Shown here: positions 43,622 to 52,015 of the stretch, piece after piece | Layout: every line of letters starts with the position of its first letter | How positions within the stretch are numbered: position 1 is the stretch's first letter | From: Pectobacterium betavasculorum | GTDB taxonomy: Bacteria > Pseudomonadota > Gammaproteobacteria > Enterobacterales > Enterobacteriaceae | Reading direction: 5' to 3' | Assembly (NCBI RefSeq): GCF_000749845.1 | Contig: NZ_JQHM01000018.1 | Location: 1-55,614, forward strand | Length of the DNA stretch: 55,614 nt | Position numbers and translations under genes: made by a program | Notes under the pieces: model-generated | The model's input: only the letters and a program-made list of their open reading frames with translations | Told to the model about the DNA's origin: nothing | The model's database searches: none

Positions 43622-45732
43622 CAGGAAGTAACGATGTCATCGGGAATTTGCTGGCGGACATCCAACAACCGACGGCCTTCGGGCAGCGGGTGGGTGCCGC
43701 ACACGGTGAACAGCGCGACAGCGGTGAGCTATCCCAGCAGTATCCTGCATCACTGGTGTGTGCGGCGTGGAGCTGGCTGCTGTACAAGTACAGCGGTGAA
43801 GAGCAGGTATGCGCGGCGTTTGTCACGCCCGATCTTCCTGACAACGTAAGGCCGTTGATCGCTCATTTTCAACAGCGCGATCGTCTTGTCAGCGAGTGGA
43901 TCGCAGAGGTGGGAGCGTCGTGCGATCCACTGCCTGAGTCTGCGATTCTGGCAGATGAAACCCTGCATGCGCTGTTTAGCAGTGTGCTGATCGTCGGGGA
44001 AATCGTATCACTACCTGTTGCGGTGCAGAAGGTAGTGCAAAAAGTGGCGCTGATCGTAGAAGTTCAGAACGATCGGTTAATTCTAACCGCGCCTGATGGG
44101 CAACTCGATAATCGGCAGCTTCAGTGCATTGCCCGCCATCTCACGCGGCTACTCGATGGTCTGATGGCACAGCGCTGGGAGCGGCTGGCGCAAATTCGCC
44201 TCAGCTCGCTGGTGGCTCCGTTACCCAACAGGGCGCTAACGAGCGCACTGCATGACGAACTCCTGGCGCGTCTTACTCAGGCTGCGCGTCAGGATCGTGT
44301 CGCGATCCGTTTTCAGGAACGGGTCATTAGCTATCGGGAACTGCTGCAACGTGTGGCGTTAATTCAAGGGATGTTAGCTACGCAGGGCATTACTGCCGGT
44401 CAGCGAGTAGGGTTGCATCTCAGCCGGCAGCCAGACACGGTAGCGGCGCTGCTGGCTTGCCTATTTTCTCAGGTGACGTTTGTGCCGCTGGAGCCGGATT
44501 TCCCTGGGGAGCGGCTACAGGCTATTCAGCAAGAAGCAGCGCTGGCTGCGGTCTTGCAGGATGGTTATACCGGTGGGTCGCTGACGTTTGGCTGCCCGCT
44601 ACTGAACCTCTGTGATTTACCGCATGCAGAGCGTGCCCCTTCAGCGAGCGTACAGTTGGCGCAGACTGGTGGGCCGGAAACGGCGGCCTATATGATGTTT
44701 ACCTCCGGTTCGACGGGGAAACCGAAAGGCGTGGTGATTGGTCAGCGAGCGCTGCAAACCTTTATTCATGCCAGCGTAGAGCGGCTGGCCTTAACGGATA
44801 ACGCGAACTGGCTACTTATCACTACGCTCGCTTTTGATATCTCCATGCTGGAAGTGTTTGCGCCGCTGTGGGTCGGTGGTGTGCTGCATCTGACCACGCA
44901 TGAAGAATACAAAGATCCGCAGGCGGTTGCGGCGTATTTGCAGGATCGACAGGAAATCAACGTGTTGCAGGCCACTCCCGCTTTCTGGCGCATGATGTTC
45001 AAAGCGGGCTGGCAGGGGAAATCTGATTTGGTGGCGCTATGCGGTGGCGAAGCGCTGGATCTGCGGCTGGCACAGCGCTTGGTCAGCCGTTGCAAGACGC
45101 TGTGGAATTGCTATGGGCCAACCGAGGCGACAATTTGGTCGCAGATGGCGCAAATTGACGGCGCTGTGTTGGAGAACCAGCACACGGTCGCGCTGGGGAA
45201 CACGCTGGCCGGCTATCAGCATCTGGTGATCGATGACGATCGTCATCCGTTGGCGGAAGGAATGGTGGGTGAGTTGTGCATTCTCGGTGATGCATTGAGC
45301 AGCGGATACTGGCAGCGGGACGATCTGACGCAAGATCGTTTTATTCAGCAGGAGGAATCTGGGCAGCGAATGTATCGCACGGGTGATAAAGTTCGGCTGC
45401 TGGGGGACGATCGCTATCAGTATCTCGGGCGTTTCGACGATCAGGTGAAATTACGGGGATTTCGTATCGAATTAGGGGAGATCGAAGCGCAATTGAAACG
45501 GATCGAACAGGTGCAGGATGCGGCCGTCAAACTTCAGGGCGAAGGGGATGACGCGGTACTGGTTGGCTACGTTGAGTACAAACCTGATTCAGAGATGACC
45601 AAGCTGGCGCTGCGTAAACAGCTGCATCAGTTCTTGCCTGCTTACATGGTGCCGGGGCGCATCGTGACGTTGGATAAGCTTCCCAAAACTGGCAGCGGTA
45701 AGGTCGATCGTAAACGCCTGACCGACGTTTGA
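43618..45732 (+). CDS. amoH: Stand-alone adenylation protein, predicted glycine (AmoH-like)
   Basis: 704 residues. The C-terminal 485 form a full adenylation domain (FTSGSTGKPKG near 360, CYGPTEATIW, YRTGDKV, catalytic Lys in SGKVDRKRL) with no carrier after it. Specificity residues read D-I-L-Q-L-G-C-I-W-K, one change from the glycine code DILQLGLIWK. The N-terminal 215 residues look like the second half of a condensation domain (LVCAAWSWLLYKYSGEEQVC) but lack HHxxxDG. It probably loads glycine in trans on the A-less last carrier of the preceding NRPS. In Aeromonas loss of amoH removes the glycine-containing amonabactins, consistent with this. Confidence 0.88.
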   Translation: MTGSNDVIGNLLADIQQPTAFGQRVGAAHGEQRDSGELSQQYPASLVCAAWSWLLYKYSGEEQVCAAFVTPDLPDNVRPLIAHFQQRDRLVSEWIAEVGASCDPLPESAILADETLHALFSSVLIVGEIVSLPVAVQKVVQKVALIVEVQNDRLILTAPDGQLDNRQLQCIARHLTRLLDGLMAQRWERLAQIRLSSLVAPLPNRALTSALHDELLARLTQAARQDRVAIRFQERVISYRELLQRVALIQGMLATQGITAGQRVGLHLSRQPDTVAALLACLFSQVTFVPLEPDFPGERLQAIQQEAALAAVLQDGYTGGSLTFGCPLLNLCDLPHAERAPSASVQLAQTGGPETAAYMMFTSGSTGKPKGVVIGQRALQTFIHASVERLALTDNANWLLITTLAFDISMLEVFAPLWVGGVLHLTTHEEYKDPQAVAAYLQDRQEINVLQATPAFWRMMFKAGWQGKSDLVALCGGEALDLRLAQRLVSRCKTLWNCYGPTEATIWSQMAQIDGAVLENQHTVALGNTLAGYQHLVIDDDRHPLAEGMVGELCILGDALSSGYWQRDDLTQDRFIQQEESGQRMYRTGDKVRLLGDDRYQYLGRFDDQVKLRGFRIELGEIEAQLKRIEQVQDAAVKLQGEGDDAVLVGYVEYKPDSEMTKLALRKQLHQFLPAYMVPGRIVTLDKLPKTGSGKVDRKRLTDV

Positions 45733-45737
45733 AAGTG

Positions 45738-45766
45738 ATAAAGGGCAGCGATGCTGCCCTTTATCT
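45738..45766 (+). terminator. Terminator of the siderophore operon
   Basis: Perfect 12-bp stem (45738-45749 and 45753-45764) around GAT, starting six bases after the last NRPS stop. The T-tract is short, but the stem is strong. Confidence 0.75.
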
Positions 45767-45831
45767 ATAGGCCAGACGTTTCTCTTTGACGCTGGCCTCG
45801 TTCTGCTCAGCGGGCGAGGCGGTTGTAACCT

Positions 45832-45848
45832 GTGACATCTGTAACACC
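45832..45848 (+). promoter_or_regulatory. Candidate AcoR enhancer upstream of bdh
   Basis: GTGACATCTGTAACACC, identical at 16 of 17 positions to the sequence upstream of acoX (53206-53222, minus strand). It ends 78 bp above the sigma-54 promoter at 45927, a normal distance for an enhancer. The assignment to AcoR is inference from its presence at both catabolic promoters. Confidence 0.65.
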
Positions 45849-45926
45849 GTGCCGATCTTTACGGTGCGGCTGTTCTTCTATTTCTTTATTTTGCTGATTT
45901 AACAGAGATTAATTACTTCCTGCGGT

Positions 45927-45942
45927 TGGCACGACTTTCGCT
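45927..45942 (+). promoter_or_regulatory. Sigma-54 promoter of bdh
   Basis: TGGCACGACTTTCGCT agrees with TGGCACG-N4-TTGCT at all but one informative base (C for T before GC), with GG and GC correctly spaced. Transcription would start near 45954, giving a leader of about 80 bases before the bdh GTG at 46037. Confidence 0.8.
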
Positions 45943-46036
45943 TGTACAACGGAATAGCGGTTCGGCGCGGTAGCGCGATCTGTACTGTGTTTTGGTGAAC
46001 CGGCTTTTCTTCCCCGACTACTGACTGGAGGTATTT

Positions 46037-47092
46037 GTGAAAGCAGCGCGCTGGTATCAGGCCCGTGATATCCGGGTCGAAGAGATAGCGGAACCTGTCG
46101 TTTCCGCTGGACAGGTGAAGATTAAAGTGGCCTGGACCGGCATTTGTGGCAGCGACCTGCACGAATATGTTGCCGGGCCGATTTTTATTCCGGTTAGCGC
46201 TCCCCATCCTCTGAGCCGCGATCGTGCGCCGATTGTGCTCGGTCATGAGTTTTCCGGCGAGGTGGTGGAAGTGGGTGGCGGCGTCTCCAACTGTAAGCCC
46301 GGCGATCGGGTGGTGGTCGAGCCGATTTTATCCTGCGGCCACTGCGCCGCCTGCCGGGAAGGGAAATATAACCTGTGCAGTCAGCTTGGCTTTCACGGCC
46401 TGTCGGGCGGCGGCGGCGGCTTCTCCAGCTATACCGTGGTGCAGGCCCAGCGGGTTCACAAGATGCCGGATGCGTTGTCCTTTGAACAAGGGGCGCTGGT
46501 GGAACCGGCTGCGGTGGCGCTCCACGCGGTGCGCATGAGCCGGTTGAAGGCCGGCGACAAGGCTGCGGTGTTTGGTGCCGGGCCGATAGGGTTACTGGTG
46601 GTCGAAGCGCTGCGCGCGGCGGGTGTCGGCGAGATTTACGTCGTTGAGCTTTCCCCGCAGAGAGCCGCTAAAGCCGTAGAGCTGGGCGCAAAAGTCGCGA
46701 TAGACCCCAGCAAAGAGGATGCGGTTGCGCGCCTGCGCGAGCTGAGCAGCGGCGGCGTGGACGTCGCGTTTGAGGTTACTGGCGTCCCGGCTGTGCTGGG
46801 ACAGTGCATCAACAGCACGCATTACGAAGGGGAAACTATTGTGGTTTCCATCTGGGAAAAAGAGGCGTCATTCCACCCCAATACGCTGGTGCTTCAGGAA
46901 CGCTCGGTGAAAGGCATCATCGCGTATCGAAATATTTTCCCGGCGGTGATGGAACTGATGACCCGCGGCTATTTTCAGGCCGATAAGCTGGTGAGCAAGA
47001 AAATCCAGTTGGATGACATTGTCGAGCAAGGGTTTGAAACGCTGGTACGTGAAAAGCAACAGGTAAAAATTTTGGTGCAGCCGTCGGTATAA
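46037..47092 (+). CDS. bdhA: Zinc-dependent 2,3-butanediol dehydrogenase
   Basis: 351 residues from a GTG start with TGGAGG upstream. A medium-chain dehydrogenase with catalytic zinc ligands Cys37 in GICGSDLHEY and the following His and Glu (GHEFSGEVVEVG), four structural-zinc cysteines in SCGHCAACREGKYNLC (about residues 99-114), and cofactor loop GAGPIG. It matches (R,R)-butanediol/acetoin dehydrogenases, which interconvert butanediol and acetoin with NAD. It is the first gene after a sigma-54 promoter and lies beside budC and the acetoin dehydrogenase operon, so it should feed acetoin into that pathway. Confidence 0.88.
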   Translation: MKAARWYQARDIRVEEIAEPVVSAGQVKIKVAWTGICGSDLHEYVAGPIFIPVSAPHPLSRDRAPIVLGHEFSGEVVEVGGGVSNCKPGDRVVVEPILSCGHCAACREGKYNLCSQLGFHGLSGGGGGFSSYTVVQAQRVHKMPDALSFEQGALVEPAAVALHAVRMSRLKAGDKAAVFGAGPIGLLVVEALRAAGVGEIYVVELSPQRAAKAVELGAKVAIDPSKEDAVARLRELSSGGVDVAFEVTGVPAVLGQCINSTHYEGETIVVSIWEKEASFHPNTLVLQERSVKGIIAYRNIFPAVMELMTRGYFQADKLVSKKIQLDDIVEQGFETLVREKQQVKILVQPSV

Positions 47093-47217
47093 CCCACATT
47101 TAACCTTTGCCGCGGGCGGCGCTGGAATGAACGCTATCGAGATACGGCCTGCCCGGCAGAGGTTGCGTCAGTAACGTGTTGTTTGCTGTCTTAACCCTAA
47201 TTTAAGAGGTTGCTCAC

Positions 47218-47997
47218 GTGAAACTAAAACAGAAAGTGGCTTTGATAACCGGCGGTGCTCAGGGGATTGGCCGGGCCATCGCCCTGCGGCTGGCGGCCGA
47301 CGGGGCGGATATCGCACTGGTCGATCTGAATCAAGAAAAACTGAAGCGGGTGGCCGCAGAGGTCAGTGCTCTGGGGCGCGATGTGACGACGCTGGTTGCG
47401 GATATCAGCCGCCGCGATGAGGTATACGCCGCCGTCGATCGCGCCACGGACGCGCTGGGCGGGTTTGATGTTATGGTCAACAATGCCGGTATTGCACAGG
47501 TTAACCCGCTAGCGGACGTGAACGAGGCCGAAGTGGCACGCATTTTTAACATTAACGTTAACGGCGTGTTATGGGGGATCCAGGCCGCGGCGGCTAAATT
47601 CAAGGTGCTGGGGCGCAAAGGGAAAATCATCAGCGCCTCTTCTATTGCCGGTCATGAGGGATTCGCCATGCTGGGTGTCTATTCCGCCACCAAGTTCGCC
47701 GTGCGCGCGCTCACACAGGCGGCGGCCAAAGAGTATGCCAGCGAGGGGATTACGGTGAATGCCTATTGTCCGGGGGTTGTCGGCACCGATATGTGGGTGG
47801 AGATCGACCAGCGTTTTGCGGACGTGACTGGCGCACCGGTTGGCGAAACTTATAAAAATTTCGTCGGCGGCATTGCGCTCGGTCGCGCGCAAACGCCGGA
47901 GGATGTCGCCGCGCTGGTGGCGTTCCTCGCCAGCGACGATGCGGATTACATCACTGGCCAGTCATACCTGACCGACGGCGGTCTGGTTTACCGCTAA
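47218..47997 (+). CDS. budC: Acetoin/diacetyl reductase, short-chain dehydrogenase BudC
   Basis: 259 residues from a GTG with AAGAGG upstream. It is a short-chain dehydrogenase with [12 protein letters not shown] cofactor loop, NNAG, catalytic Ser in [13 protein letters not shown], and [12 protein letters not shown], close to Klebsiella BudC (meso-2,3-butanediol dehydrogenase). It reduces diacetyl to acetoin and acetoin to butanediol, or works in reverse. The 125-bp gap from bdh has no terminator or sigma-54 site that I can see, so it is probably co-transcribed. Its stop is one base from the convergent lipoate ligase stop. Confidence 0.9.
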   Translation: MKLKQKVALITGGAQGIGRAIALRLAADGADIALVDLNQEKLKRVAAEVSALGRDVTTLVADISRRDEVYAAVDRATDALGGFDVMVNNAGIAQVNPLADVNEAEVARIFNINVNGVLWGIQAAAAKFKVLGRKGKIISASSIAGHEGFAMLGVYSATKFAVRALTQAAAKEYASEGITVNAYCPGVVGTDMWVEIDQRFADVTGAPVGETYKNFVGGIALGRAQTPEDVAALVAFLASDDADYITGQSYLTDGGLVYR

Positions 47998-47998
47998 T

Positions 47999-48796
47999 TC
48001 ATAAGGCACCGTCGGGGGCGGCGAAGGGTGCGGCTCGCTGGCGCACCTTTTCTCCCAGCATGGCGCTCACCTGTTGGCAGAGATCCTGCTGTTGTTCGTG
48101 GCTGGCGTTCATCAGCGCCGCCACGTCTACGGTTTTGCCCGCATCGTAATGGCGGCTGCTACCGATCTGCCGTTCAAATCCGTTGGCCCACCGATGTACC
48201 TGAGGCAAATCTACGGCCACCAGCAGCACCGCGTGCGCCAGCACGATGTGCCGCCGCGCCTCGCCGGGTGCCTGATTGGGCAAGGGCTGCCAGTATTGCG
48301 CCGTACCGGCGATTTTGCGCGCCTCGTCCGGGCTGCCGCAGGCCAGATTAAAACGGCCGTCGCAAAAGGATCCGTTCACCGCCTGAAAGCGGCTGATAAT
48401 GCCAAAGGCATCCAGCGTGTCGCGCAGGATTTCACACAAGTGGAGATAGATCGGCGTTGCCGCTTCCCCTAGACTTTGCTGTATCGGATAGGCCAGACTG
48501 AGATTGATGATGCCCGGCCCCTGCGGCACCAGACCGCCGCCGGATTTGCGCAGGAAAACCGGGCAGCCCTGCACGGCAAAGCGCTGGCGTACCAGCGCTA
48601 AGGCCGCATGACGGGTGTAAGTGCGCGGTGCGACCAGCGATTGCGGTGTTTGCCAGATTTTTGCCACCGCAGCGCCCGCCGCGGCGTGCTCAAACAGCTC
48701 GTCCTCGGCGGTTGTGGGGTCGTCACAGTGCTGTAACTGGTTGTGCAGCAAGTGAAAAAGGCCGCAACCTGTGGTTGCGGCCGATGAGTGCGTCAT
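47999..48796 (-). CDS. Lipoate-protein ligase family protein of the aco operon
   Basis: About 265 residues from the ATG at 48796 (GGATGG upstream; GTG at 48811 is possible). It belongs to the biotin/lipoate ligase fold: RKSGGGLVPQGPGIINLSL corresponds to the RRxGGGTVYH loop and KIAGTAQYW to the catalytic-lysine KIGGSAQ region. It should attach lipoate to the E2 protein encoded by the gene just before it. It is less conserved than LplA and the substitution of Tyr-His after the GGG loop is notable. Last gene of acoXABC-lpl on the minus strand. Confidence 0.78.
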   Translation of the reverse strand: MTHSSAATTGCGLFHLLHNQLQHCDDPTTAEDELFEHAAAGAAVAKIWQTPQSLVAPRTYTRHAALALVRQRFAVQGCPVFLRKSGGGLVPQGPGIINLSLAYPIQQSLGEAATPIYLHLCEILRDTLDAFGIISRFQAVNGSFCDGRFNLACGSPDEARKIAGTAQYWQPLPNQAPGEARRHIVLAHAVLLVAVDLPQVHRWANGFERQIGSSRHYDAGKTVDVAALMNASHEQQQDLCQQVSAMLGEKVRQRAAPFAAPDGAL

Positions 48797-48814
48797 TCGT
48801 TTACCATCCACGAG

Positions 48815-49936
48815 TTAAACGGCACCGAGATGCTTTAGCAGTAGCTGGTTAACTTCCGCTGCCTTTTCCATCTGCGGCATATGGCCGGCACCGCTGAGGG
48901 TTTCCACTCTGGCGTGCGCCGGCGCCTGTTCTGCATGTTCAACCGGGATAATCCGATCTTCCTCACCCCAAATCAATAGCAGCGGGATGTCGGCGTCACT
49001 CAACTGCAAGCCCGGCTGCGCGCTTTGTCTGCCCTCGGCAAACAGGTTGTTTTGCAGGGCGGCGAGCGCGTTATCCACGCCGTCCAGCCGCTTATACTTA
49101 AGCAGATCGTCCAGCATCTGTCGGCTGACCAGCGCGGGATCGGCGAACAACAATTCAACCACCGGTTTCAACTCGCGGCGCGACTGTGCGTTGATGAAGC
49201 CCTCGGTATAGCGGTGATTAACTTCCGGCCCGAAACCGGCGCTGTCGATCAGCGCCAACGAACGCACGCGATCGGGCTGGCGCAGCGCCAGTTCACTGGC
49301 TATAGCGCCGCCGAGAGAATGGCCGATCACGTGAGCGGCCGGCAGCGAGATCGCATCCATAAAGTCAGCGGTAAAGTCGGCCAGATCGCCCAGTTGCGCG
49401 CCCGGTAACCGAGTGGAGGATTGCCCGTGCCCGGGAAGATCGAGTGCCACGACGTGGTAACGTTCGGCCAGCGCGTCCAGATTGAACAGCCAGTTGTCCA
49501 GATCGCCGCCGAAGCCGTGGATGAACAGCACGGTTCCTTCACCCTCGCCGCGGCTGGCGTAGCGGATGCGCAGGCCGTTCACTTCCACCCAGGCAGTGGC
49601 GGCCTGTTCGTCTTCACTCTCTTCATCGCTATCGGTCAGGGGGGCCCAGTCGGCGATAAACGCCTCTATTTCCGCATCACCAATATGTGGCGGGGCCAGC
49701 ACGCCCAGCAGGGCTTTCACCGGCAGAACATCGCCTGCTTCCGCCACCTTGCGCCGCAGGATCCCGGCATCGGTGGCCTCAACCGCGTTGGCGATTTTGT
49801 CGGTTTCCACGTTAAGAATAGCCATGCCCGGCGTAATCTCACTGCCTTCGTCAACCAGCCATTCATTGACCGTGCCTTCACGCATCGACAGCCCCCACTT
49901 GGGCATGACGACAGGAATAATTGCGTCATTGCTCAT
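48815..49936 (-). CDS. acoC: Acetoin dehydrogenase E2 component, lipoyl domain plus alpha/beta hydrolase
   Basis: 373 residues, the usual length of AcoC. An N-terminal lipoyl domain (about 1-80) carries the lipoylated Lys47 in NVETDKIANAV. The C-terminal part (about 115-373) is an alpha/beta hydrolase fold with Ser207 in GHSLGGA, a catalytic His in GAGHMPQMEKA, and FIHGFGGD oxyanion loop. This unusual fold for an acetyltransferase is typical of AcoC. It moves the acetyl group from cleaved acetoin to CoA. 14 bp after acoB. Confidence 0.94.
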   Translation of the reverse strand: MSNDAIIPVVMPKWGLSMREGTVNEWLVDEGSEITPGMAILNVETDKIANAVEATDAGILRRKVAEAGDVLPVKALLGVLAPPHIGDAEIEAFIADWAPLTDSDEESEDEQAATAWVEVNGLRIRYASRGEGEGTVLFIHGFGGDLDNWLFNLDALAERYHVVALDLPGHGQSSTRLPGAQLGDLADFTADFMDAISLPAAHVIGHSLGGAIASELALRQPDRVRSLALIDSAGFGPEVNHRYTEGFINAQSRRELKPVVELLFADPALVSRQMLDDLLKYKRLDGVDNALAALQNNLFAEGRQSAQPGLQLSDADIPLLLIWGEEDRIIPVEHAEQAPAHARVETLSGAGHMPQMEKAAEVNQLLLKHLGAV

Positions 49937-49950
49937 ATTTGTGTTCTCCC

Positions 49951-50955
49951 TTAGCTTAGTGTGCGCTGAACGGCGCTGATGATGCTGTCTACTCCCGGCA
50001 GGTAGCGATCTTCCAGCGCCGGTGAGAAGGGTACGGGGGTATGCGGCGCGCTTATCATCTGCGGTGGTGCCTTCAGCGCGCCGAACGCATGTTGTGCCAC
50101 TTGGGCGATAATGTCGGTGGCGATGTTGCAGCGCGGGTGGGCTTCATCCACCACCACCAGACGACCCGTGTTTTCCACCGTTTCGATGACGGTGTCGAGA
50201 TCCAACGGGGAGAGTGAGCGCAGATCGACAACCTCAACGCTGACGCCCCGTTTTGCCAACTGTGCGGCGGCATCAAGGGCGCGGTGTACCATTAACCCAT
50301 AGGTGACGATCGATACATCGCTGCCGTCGCGCACGATGCTGGCTTCGCCAAACGGGATGGCATACGGCTGTTCGGGGACGTCGCCTTCCATGCCATACAG
50401 ATTTTTATGTTCGCAGAAGATGACCGGATCGTTATCGCGGATGGCCTGAATCAGCAGCCCCTTGGTGTCATACGGGGTGCTGGGGCAGACGACCTTCAGG
50501 CCGGGGATATGGGTAAACAGCGGCGTCAGCATCTGGGAGTGCTGAGCAGCGGCGCGGAACCCAGCGCCGACCATGGCGCGGATCACCACTGGCGTTTGCG
50601 CCTTGCCGCCGAACATATAGCGGAATTTGGCGGCCTGATTGAAAATCTGATCGAAACATACGCCCATGAAGTCGATAAACATCAGTTCAGCGATAGGGCG
50701 CATACCGCAGGCGGCGGCGCCGATGGCTGCCCCGACATAGGCCGACTCCGACAGCGGCGTATCCAGCAGACGATCGCCATGTTTAGCGTACAGCCCTTTG
50801 GTGACGCCGAGCACGCCGCCCCAGGCGTCCTTCTCCCCGTCGGCACCCATGCCGCCGACGATATCTTCACCGAGCATAATCACGCTGGGATCGCGCGCCA
50901 TTTCCTGATCGATCGCCTCATTGATGGCGAGCTTCATACTAAGTTTACGAGCCAT
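49951..50955 (-). CDS. acoB: Acetoin dehydrogenase E1 beta subunit
   Basis: 334 residues. A transketolase-like beta subunit of the TPP-dependent E1, with MLGEDIVGGMGADGEKDAWGG, DTPLSESAYVGAAIGAA and PTPYD-type middle (CPSTPYDTKGLL). Length is standard for AcoB. GAGGAG precedes the ATG. It pairs with AcoA to split acetoin into acetaldehyde and a hydroxyethyl group that is passed to lipoate. Confidence 0.95.
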   Translation of the reverse strand: MARKLSMKLAINEAIDQEMARDPSVIMLGEDIVGGMGADGEKDAWGGVLGVTKGLYAKHGDRLLDTPLSESAYVGAAIGAAACGMRPIAELMFIDFMGVCFDQIFNQAAKFRYMFGGKAQTPVVIRAMVGAGFRAAAQHSQMLTPLFTHIPGLKVVCPSTPYDTKGLLIQAIRDNDPVIFCEHKNLYGMEGDVPEQPYAIPFGEASIVRDGSDVSIVTYGLMVHRALDAAAQLAKRGVSVEVVDLRSLSPLDLDTVIETVENTGRLVVVDEAHPRCNIATDIIAQVAQHAFGALKAPPQMISAPHTPVPFSPALEDRYLPGVDSIISAVQRTLS

Positions 50956-50984
50956 GTCTATTCTCCTCTCAGGTGAAGTTGTCG

Positions 50985-51989
50985 TCAGTAGCTGACATAA
51001 ACGTCGGTTAACAAATCATCGGCGCTGGGATCGGGCGCGGCCTTGGCTTCCTGCACCGCCTGCTCGATCAGAGCGGCCACCTCGCGATCGATGGCGTGGA
51101 ACTCTTCCGGGCGAATGACTCCGCTTTGTTGGACATGGTTGGTAAAATGTTTCAGACAGTCGTGATGCTCGCGGATCGATTCCAGTTCGTCCGGGGCACG
51201 GTAGGTTTGCGCGTCGCCTTCAAAGTGCCCGTAGAAACGCACCATTTTGCATTCGAGTAGTGAGGGGCCGCCGCCGGCGCGCGCGTGGCGGATCAGCTCG
51301 CCCGCGGTTTCGTAGACGGCGAAAAAATCCGTGCCGTCAACGGTAACGCCGGGGATGCCAAACCCGGCCGCGCGATCGACATAGCTGTCCACCGCGGTAG
51401 CATACTTACGCGATGTGGCCTCGGCGTACCCGTTGTTTTCAATCACGAACAGTACGGGCAGGTTCCAGACTGCAGCCAGATTCAGGCTTTCGAGAAACAT
51501 CCCCTGATTGGCTGCACCATCGCCGGCAAAGGTGATGCCGATTTCGCCCTTGCCGCGGAATTTGGCCGCCAGCGCCGCGCCGCACACCAGCGGCGCGCCT
51601 GCGCCCAGAATACCGTTGGCGCCCATCATGCCTTTGCTCAAATCCGCAATGTGCATCGAGCCACCCTTGCCGTTGCAGGCGCCACCGGTTTTACCGTAGA
51701 TTTCTTTCATCATGGCGATGACGTCGACGCCTTTGGCGATACAGTGCCCGTGGCCGCGGTGGGTGCTGGCGATACGATCGCCGTCGTTAAGGTGGGAAAT
51801 AATGCCGACCGCCGTCGCTTCTTCTCCGGCGTACAGGTGGACAAAACCGGGAATGTCGCCGCGTGAAAAATCGACGTGCAGCCGTTCTTCGAAATCGCGG
51901 ATGGTGCGCATACGGCGATAGGCGCTCAGCAAGGCTTCGCGGGTGAGCGGCAGGGAAGCAGAGTGTAGGGTGTTATCGGTATTGTTCAT
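50985..51989 (-). CDS. acoA: Acetoin dehydrogenase E1 alpha subunit
   Basis: The ATG at 51989 is six bases after GGAG; an ATG two codons earlier (51995) overlaps that site. About 334 residues. Signatures are the TPP motif, from GDGAANQGMFLESLNLAA to ENNGYAE (about residues 165-195), HRGHGHCIAKGVD and GKGGSMHIAD. It forms the thiamine diphosphate E1 with AcoB. Operon order acoX-acoA-acoB-acoC is that of known acetoin operons. Confidence 0.95.
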   Translation of the reverse strand: MNNTDNTLHSASLPLTREALLSAYRRMRTIRDFEERLHVDFSRGDIPGFVHLYAGEEATAVGIISHLNDGDRIASTHRGHGHCIAKGVDVIAMMKEIYGKTGGACNGKGGSMHIADLSKGMMGANGILGAGAPLVCGAALAAKFRGKGEIGITFAGDGAANQGMFLESLNLAAVWNLPVLFVIENNGYAEATSRKYATAVDSYVDRAAGFGIPGVTVDGTDFFAVYETAGELIRHARAGGGPSLLECKMVRFYGHFEGDAQTYRAPDELESIREHHDCLKHFTNHVQQSGVIRPEEFHAIDREVAALIEQAVQEAKAAPDPSADDLLTDVYVSY

Positions 51990-52015
51990 AGCCATCTCCA
52001 GACAGTGAGTGATGA

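Noticed and set aside
30806-45732. Chrysobactin or enterobactin assembly line
   Set aside because: No serine code and no thioesterase, and there is an epimerase module and a trans glycine domain; order matches amoCEBFAGH better.
47093-47217. Third sigma-54 promoter before budC
   Set aside because: GG and GC pairs occur but with the wrong spacing (two bases short).
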